Origin: Bacillota bacterium
GTDB taxonomy: Bacteria > Bacillota > Clostridia > Peptostreptococcales > Anaerovoracaceae
Reading direction: 5' to 3'
Assembly: GCA_017459895.1 (NCBI GenBank)
Contig: JAFUCA010000036.1
Span: forward strand, 1-64,000
Length of the DNA stretch: 64,000 bases
The notes under the pieces are model-generated. The model saw only the letters and a program-made list of their open reading frames with translations. It was not told the DNA's origin and ran no database searches. The translations under genes and the position numbers were made by a program. This document shows, piece by piece, positions 60,218-64,000 of the stretch. How positions within the stretch are numbered: position 1 is the stretch's first letter; every line of letters begins with the position of its first letter.

Positions 60218-60799
60218 TTATTTCGGCGCGGTAGTGGAACAGAGCTGATAGGCAAAGTGAGCGAACTTCTTCGCCTTGATCCAGCGGGTGTTTCGGGTCT
60301 TGTGCCACTTGCCGTCGTAAAACGAGTACTGCCGCGCCTTGATCTTGTAATTCTTGTAGACCCGCTTGTACTTGATGGCCCACCAGGAGCCTTTCTTCTT
60401 GCCCGTCAAACCGTAGGACTTGGAGGCCGTGGTCGACCAGGTTTTGCTCACATTGAACTGAAACGATGCGTTCAGCTTCTTGATGGGAATCCCGACGTTG
60501 CCGGACACGCTGTTGGAGACGCTTTTGGAGGAACCCATGGAAATGGAGTCCCCCGCGCCTCCGTCCGCTTTTGCGCGGATGCCGATGGCCCAGCCTCCGC
60601 TGGATTCACCGGCAGAGATCCGTTTGCCCTCCAGCTTCCACATGGTTCCGCCGCTGTCCCGGGCCGCGAAGGTGTGCGCCGGCTGCACCCAGACGTTGAG
60701 CAGGAAGAGGCAGGCGGCAGCCGCACAGATCATGCAAAGGCTGGCCCGCCGGTGATGGGCCAATAACAGCCGCATTTCATCGATAAGATTTCTGTTCAT
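60218..60799 (-). CDS. Secreted basic protein of unknown function
   Basis: A signal sequence (about residues 18-45, SLCMICAAAACLFLLNVWV) ends near FAA. The mature part has Ser/Gly-rich strands (GSSKSVSNSVSGNVG) and a Lys/Tyr/Trp-rich C-terminal region (WWAIKYKRVYKNYKIKARQY), suggesting a secreted beta-rich protein. AAGGGGG precedes ATG 60799. It may share a transcript with the two genes below it. No family recognised. A GCAAAGGCTGG copy lies in the signal peptide. Confidence 0.55.
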   Translation of the reverse strand: MNRNLIDEMRLLLAHHRRASLCMICAAAACLFLLNVWVQPAHTFAARDSGGTMWKLEGKRISAGESSGGWAIGIRAKADGGAGDSISMGSSKSVSNSVSGNVGIPIKKLNASFQFNVSKTWSTTASKSYGLTGKKKGSWWAIKYKRVYKNYKIKARQYSFYDGKWHKTRNTRWIKAKKFAHFAYQLCSTTAPK

Positions 60800-60915
60800 T
60801 TCTAAATACCCCCTTAGATGTTAAATTATGGTAAATGAATGTGATGAACACGTGATGGGAATATATGGAATTGGTGAACAAACACAAATTATTTCTTATA
60901 AATTTGTTAAAAATG

Positions 60916-60943
60916 TTGACAAAATCACAAAAAAGCGTAAAAT
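60916..60943 (+). promoter_or_regulatory. Promoter of the trp operon
   Basis: TTGACA (60916-60921), a 16-bp spacer and TAAAAT (60938-60943), just upstream of the T-box leader. Confidence 0.75.
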
Positions 60944-60954
60944 ACTACTCAACA

Positions 60955-61290
60955 AGACAACAGAACGAAACCGATGACGTGGAGATAAAGGTAAGAAAGA
61001 CACTCCCAGAGAGCCGGCGATGGTGAGAATCCGGCAGCAGTCGCTTATCAAATGGACCACCGAGGGCATGGTCAAAGGGACGCCGGATGGCGAAACGAGT
61101 ATTCCATGACGTGAAGGCATACGTCAGTTGCCGGGGATATGATGGTATCCCGCAGAGAGCAGAGTCCCGGGATCTCGGAGGGTGTGCGAGGGAGCATACG
61201 GATCCGGTGAGCCGGGGAGACTCTGAACCGAGGTGGCACCGCGGATGAGAATGTCCGTCCTTGATGAATGTATCAGGGACGGTTTTTGTT
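60955..61290 (+). ncRNA. T-box riboswitch (tryptophan) upstream of trpE
   Basis: The leader has Stem I features (AGAGAGCCGG, GGTGAGAATCC), a probable UGG specifier at 61053-61055 in AAATGGACC, and the T-box sequence AGGTGGCACCGCGG at 61231-61244. A terminator stem (CCGTCC... with ...GGGACGG, 61256-61282) is followed by a T-rich run. Uncharged tRNA-Trp should stabilise the antiterminator and allow trp transcription. Confidence 0.9.
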
Positions 61291-61332
61291 TTTGAGACAG
61301 CCCGGGCAGGCTGTCAGAAAAGAGAGGAAGAT

Positions 61333-62817
61333 ATGGTTTATCCCACTTTACAGGAACTGGAACAATACCGGCAGGAATACCGGGCGGTTCCGGTAAGCAG
61401 GAGCATTTACGCGGACCTGTATTCACCCATTCTGGTGCTTCAGAAGCTGAAGGCAGTGAGCCATCACTGCTTCCTTCTGGAGAGCGTGGAGGACAGCCGC
61501 CGGTGGGGGCGGTACACCTTCCTGGGTTACGACCCGAAGCTGGAGCTGACCTGCCGGGACGGACGGGTGGTGATCAACAGCGGGACGCATTTTACCATCG
61601 AGACCGAAACGCCCCAGCAGTACATCCGGCAGGTGCTGGAGGAATACCGCAGTCCCAGAATTCCGGGACTGCCCACCTTCACCGGAGGACTCACCGGGTA
61701 TTTCTCCTACGATTTCATGAAGTATGAGGAGCCGGGGCTGCAGCTGGATGCGGCGGACGATGAAGGCTTCAATGATTTTGACCTGATGCTCTTCGACCGG
61801 GTCATCGCCTTCGATCACCTGAAACAGCAGATCATCTGCATCGTCAACATCAAGACGGACAATCTGGAGGAGAACTATCGCCGGGCGCAGATGGAACTGG
61901 ACACCATGGTGCGGCTCATCGAGGAGGGGCAGCGAAAGGAAGACCAGCCTTTGGAGCTGACCACGGAGTTTTCGCCCCTCTTCGGAGAGGAACAGTTCTG
62001 CCGGATGGTGGAGCGGGCGAAGAAACACATCTTCGAAGGAGACATCTTCCAGGTGGTGCTGTCCAACCGGATGGCAGCGGAAGCGCGGGGGAGCCTGCTG
62101 GACACCTACCGGGTGCTGCGGGTCATCAACCCTTCGCCCTATATGTTTTACTTTTCCTCGGATGACATCGAGATCGCCGGTGCATCTCCGGAGACCCTGG
62201 TGAAGCTGGAGCAGGACACGCTGTACACCTATCCGCTGGCCGGTACCCGTCCCCGGGGAAGGACGTCGGAGGAGGACCAAAGGTTGGAGCAGGAGCTTTT
62301 ATCGGATCCGAAGGAGCTGGCGGAGCACAATATGCTGGTGGACCTGGGCCGAAACGACATCGGCCGGATCAGCCGCTTCGGGAGCGTCTGTGTGGAGGAT
62401 TACCTGTCCATTGAACGGTATTCCCATGTGATGCACATCGGTTCTACGGTGCGGGGGAGCATCCGGGAAGACAAGGACGCGGTGGATGCGGTGGGCGCCA
62501 TCCTGCCCGCCGGGACTCTGTCGGGAGCACCGAAGATCCGGGCCGCCCAGATCATCAATGAACTGGAGGACTGCCGCCGGGGAATCTACGGAGGGGCCAT
62601 CGGCTACATCGATTTCTCCGGCAATCTGGATACCTGCATCGGCATCCGCATCGCCTGGAAAAAGAACGGCCGGGTGTTCATTCGCACCGGCGCCGGCATT
62701 GTCGCAGACAGCGTGCCGAAGGCCGAGTATCAGGAGACCATCAACAAGGCGAAGGCCGTGGGTCAGGCCATCCGCCTGGCCGAAGGGGGACTGAAGGAAA
62801 GGGGGACGAAGGAATGA
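61333..62817 (+). CDS. trpE: Anthranilate synthase component I
   Basis: This 494-residue chorismate-using enzyme makes anthranilate with TrpG. Recognisable blocks are LESVEDSRRWGRYTFLG, GDIFQVVLSNR, PLAGTRPRGRT, ELLSDPKELAEHNMLVDLGRND split over the chorismate site, and TLSGAPKIRAAQII. ATG 61333 has AGAGGAAG upstream. It overlaps trpG by four bases. Confidence 0.96.
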   Translation: MVYPTLQELEQYRQEYRAVPVSRSIYADLYSPILVLQKLKAVSHHCFLLESVEDSRRWGRYTFLGYDPKLELTCRDGRVVINSGTHFTIETETPQQYIRQVLEEYRSPRIPGLPTFTGGLTGYFSYDFMKYEEPGLQLDAADDEGFNDFDLMLFDRVIAFDHLKQQIICIVNIKTDNLEENYRRAQMELDTMVRLIEEGQRKEDQPLELTTEFSPLFGEEQFCRMVERAKKHIFEGDIFQVVLSNRMAAEARGSLLDTYRVLRVINPSPYMFYFSSDDIEIAGASPETLVKLEQDTLYTYPLAGTRPRGRTSEEDQRLEQELLSDPKELAEHNMLVDLGRNDIGRISRFGSVCVEDYLSIERYSHVMHIGSTVRGSIREDKDAVDAVGAILPAGTLSGAPKIRAAQIINELEDCRRGIYGGAIGYIDFSGNLDTCIGIRIAWKKNGRVFIRTGAGIVADSVPKAEYQETINKAKAVGQAIRLAEGGLKERGTKE

Positions 62818-63452
62818 TCCTGCTCATCGATAATTACGACAGCTTTTCGTACAACCTGTACCAGCTCATCGGGAGCATACTCCAGGGGGGCGAACCGGAT
62901 GCAGGGGCGGAGCCGGACATCCGGGTGATCCGAAACGACGCCATGACCTGCGAAGAGATCGAAAAGCTGCAGCCGGATCGAATCATTATTTCACCGGGAC
63001 CGGGGCGGCCGGAGGACGCGGGGATCTGCGTGGAAGCCGTCCGGTACTTTCAGGGGAAGGTGCCCATTCTGGGGGTGTGCCTGGGACACCAGGCCATCTG
63101 CCAGGCTTTCGGAGGGGAGATCACCTACGCGAAGGAGCTGATGCACGGGAAACAGTCCGCAGCACGTCTGGACCGGGAAAGCATCCTGTTTCACGATCTG
63201 CCGGAGGAGATCGCGGTGGCCAGATACCATTCTCTGGCGGCGGACGCGGAGAGCCTGCCGGAAGAGCTTCGGGTCATCGCCGCCACAGGCGACGGCGAGA
63301 TCATGGCAGTGGAGCATCGGAAACATGAAATCTACGGACTGCAGTTTCATCCCGAGTCGGTGCTGACACCTCAGGGAGAGCCGATCCTAAGAGCATTTCT
63401 GGGAAACAGAAGAAATACCGCGAAAGAAGAAAAGGGGGAAGAGAAGAAATGA
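62814..63452 (+). CDS. trpG: Anthranilate synthase component II (glutamine amidotransferase)
   Basis: This 212-residue class I amidotransferase has [27 protein letters not shown], the nucleophile in [14 protein letters not shown] and the catalytic His-x-Glu in [12 protein letters not shown]. It supplies ammonia to TrpE. A C-terminal run of Lys and Glu is unusual but harmless-looking. It overlaps trpD by four bases. Confidence 0.96.
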   Translation: MILLIDNYDSFSYNLYQLIGSILQGGEPDAGAEPDIRVIRNDAMTCEEIEKLQPDRIIISPGPGRPEDAGICVEAVRYFQGKVPILGVCLGHQAICQAFGGEITYAKELMHGKQSAARLDRESILFHDLPEEIAVARYHSLAADAESLPEELRVIAATGDGEIMAVEHRKHEIYGLQFHPESVLTPQGEPILRAFLGNRRNTAKEEKGEEKK

Positions 63453-64000
63453 TCAAAGAAGCCATTGAGAAGATTGTAGATAAACAGGATCTGACCTTTG
63501 AGGAGGCCTTTGCCGTGATGAATGAGATCATGGACGGGAGGACCACGCAGACCCAGAACGCCGCGTTTCTGGCGGCGCTGTCCACGAAGAGCACCAAGGC
63601 CGAGACCATCGATGAGATCTCCGGCTGCGCCAAGGCCATGCGGGAGCACGCGCTGCGGCTGGAGACAGGCCTCGATACCATGGAGATCGTGGGGACCGGC
63701 GGTGACCGCTCCGGAACCATCAATATCTCCACCGCAGCGGCCTTTATCATAGCCGCCGCCGGAGTGAAGGTGACGAAGCACGGCAACCGGGCGGCCTCCT
63801 CCCGCAGCGGAGCGGCGGACTGTCTTGAGGCGCTGGGGCTGGATCTGCAGGCGGATCCGGAGAAGAACCGCAGGCTCCTGGAGGAGACCGGGTTCTGCTT
63901 CATGTTCGCGCAGAAATACCACGCTTCCATGAAGTACGTGGGTGCCATCCGGCGGGAGCTGGGCTTTCGGACCGTGTTCAACATTCTGGGGCCTCTGACC
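63449..64000 (+). CDS. trpD: Anthranilate phosphoribosyltransferase (cut by window end)
   Basis: The 184 codons present include [20 protein letters not shown], the phosphate loop [30 protein letters not shown], and [17 protein letters not shown] at the window edge. This enzyme adds phosphoribosyl to anthranilate in tryptophan synthesis. The rest of the trp operon lies beyond the window. Confidence 0.95.
   Translation, partial: MIKEAIEKIVDKQDLTFEEAFAVMNEIMDGRTTQTQNAAFLAALSTKSTKAETIDEISGCAKAMREHALRLETGLDTMEIVGTGGDRSGTINISTAAAFIIAAAGVKVTKHGNRAASSRSGAADCLEALGLDLQADPEKNRRLLEETGFCFMFAQKYHASMKYVGAIRRELGFRTVFNILGPLT

Overview
The window looks like a chromosomal segment of an anaerobic Bacillota (Firmicutes), most likely a GC-rich member of the Clostridia. 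The evidence is a PolC-type replicative polymerase, a tryptophan T-box leader before trpE, strong AGGAGG ribosome binding sites, sigma-A type promoters, a small RelA/SpoT-domain alarmone synthetase, a BspA-type leucine-rich-repeat surface protein and the Firmicutes gene order pyrH-frr-uppS-cdsA-dxr-rseP-ispG-polC then rimP-nusA-ylxR-ylxQ-infB-rbfA-nrnA-truB-ribF. I cannot name the genus from sequence alone.

Layout. 3-3121 is an intact-looking three-gene transposable element (zinc-ribbon protein, DDE transposase, ExeA/TniB-like ATPase) with TG...CA terminal inverted repeats. It abuts a truncated, frameshifted RelE/HigB-type toxin gene whose HigA/ImmA-like antitoxin gene (3414-4520) is intact. 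An AT-richer scar follows to about 5.0 kb. 5-16 kb is accessory: alpha/beta hydrolase, lipoproteins, FMN reductase, phosphoesterase, an EndA-like secreted nuclease, unknown secreted proteins, a HAD phosphatase and a barstar-domain/LRR fusion protein. 16-21 kb holds topB, rpsO and pnp. 21-32.5 kb holds a CHAP amidase, an orphan EutH transporter, gpmI with a LysR gene, folP-folK, a frameshifted addA, a secreted barnase and an alarmone synthetase. 32.6-35.6 kb holds a DUF5688 protein, a 28-residue peptide gene, 5-formyl-THF cyclo-ligase and larB. 36-55 kb is the long housekeeping cluster for nucleotide, lipid, isoprenoid, replication and translation functions, ending in tRNA-Pro(CGG). 55-58.7 kb is a methionine operon (metY, thioesterase, metA, flavin reductase). 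58.7-60.8 kb holds a repeat element and three genes on the minus strand. The window ends in trpE-trpG-trpD (cut) under a T-box.

How the genes fit together. The methionine genes make homoserine into O-acetylhomoserine (MetA with the Glu that marks acetyl-CoA use) and sulfhydrylate it (MetY). folP, folK and the cyclo-ligase serve folate. uppS, cdsA, dxr and ispG serve isoprenoid and lipid carrier synthesis. A barnase-type secreted RNase and a barstar domain with its key acidic residues are both encoded, 16 kb apart, the latter fused to a membrane/export segment and an LRR ectodomain.

Most unusual signals: (1) an 11-mer, GCAAAGGCTGG, found at 21 exact sites by eye on both strands and in several reading frames, absent from the transposon, and once arranged as an inverted pair forming a terminator; this is the behaviour of DNA uptake sequences. 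(2) A PolC that appears to lack the proofreading exonuclease domain. (3) The split barnase/barstar-LRR pair. (4) A family of about 42-bp imperfect palindromes in pairs with a constant 52-bp pitch, upstream of larB and as a symmetrical 272-bp element at 58.75-59.03 kb.
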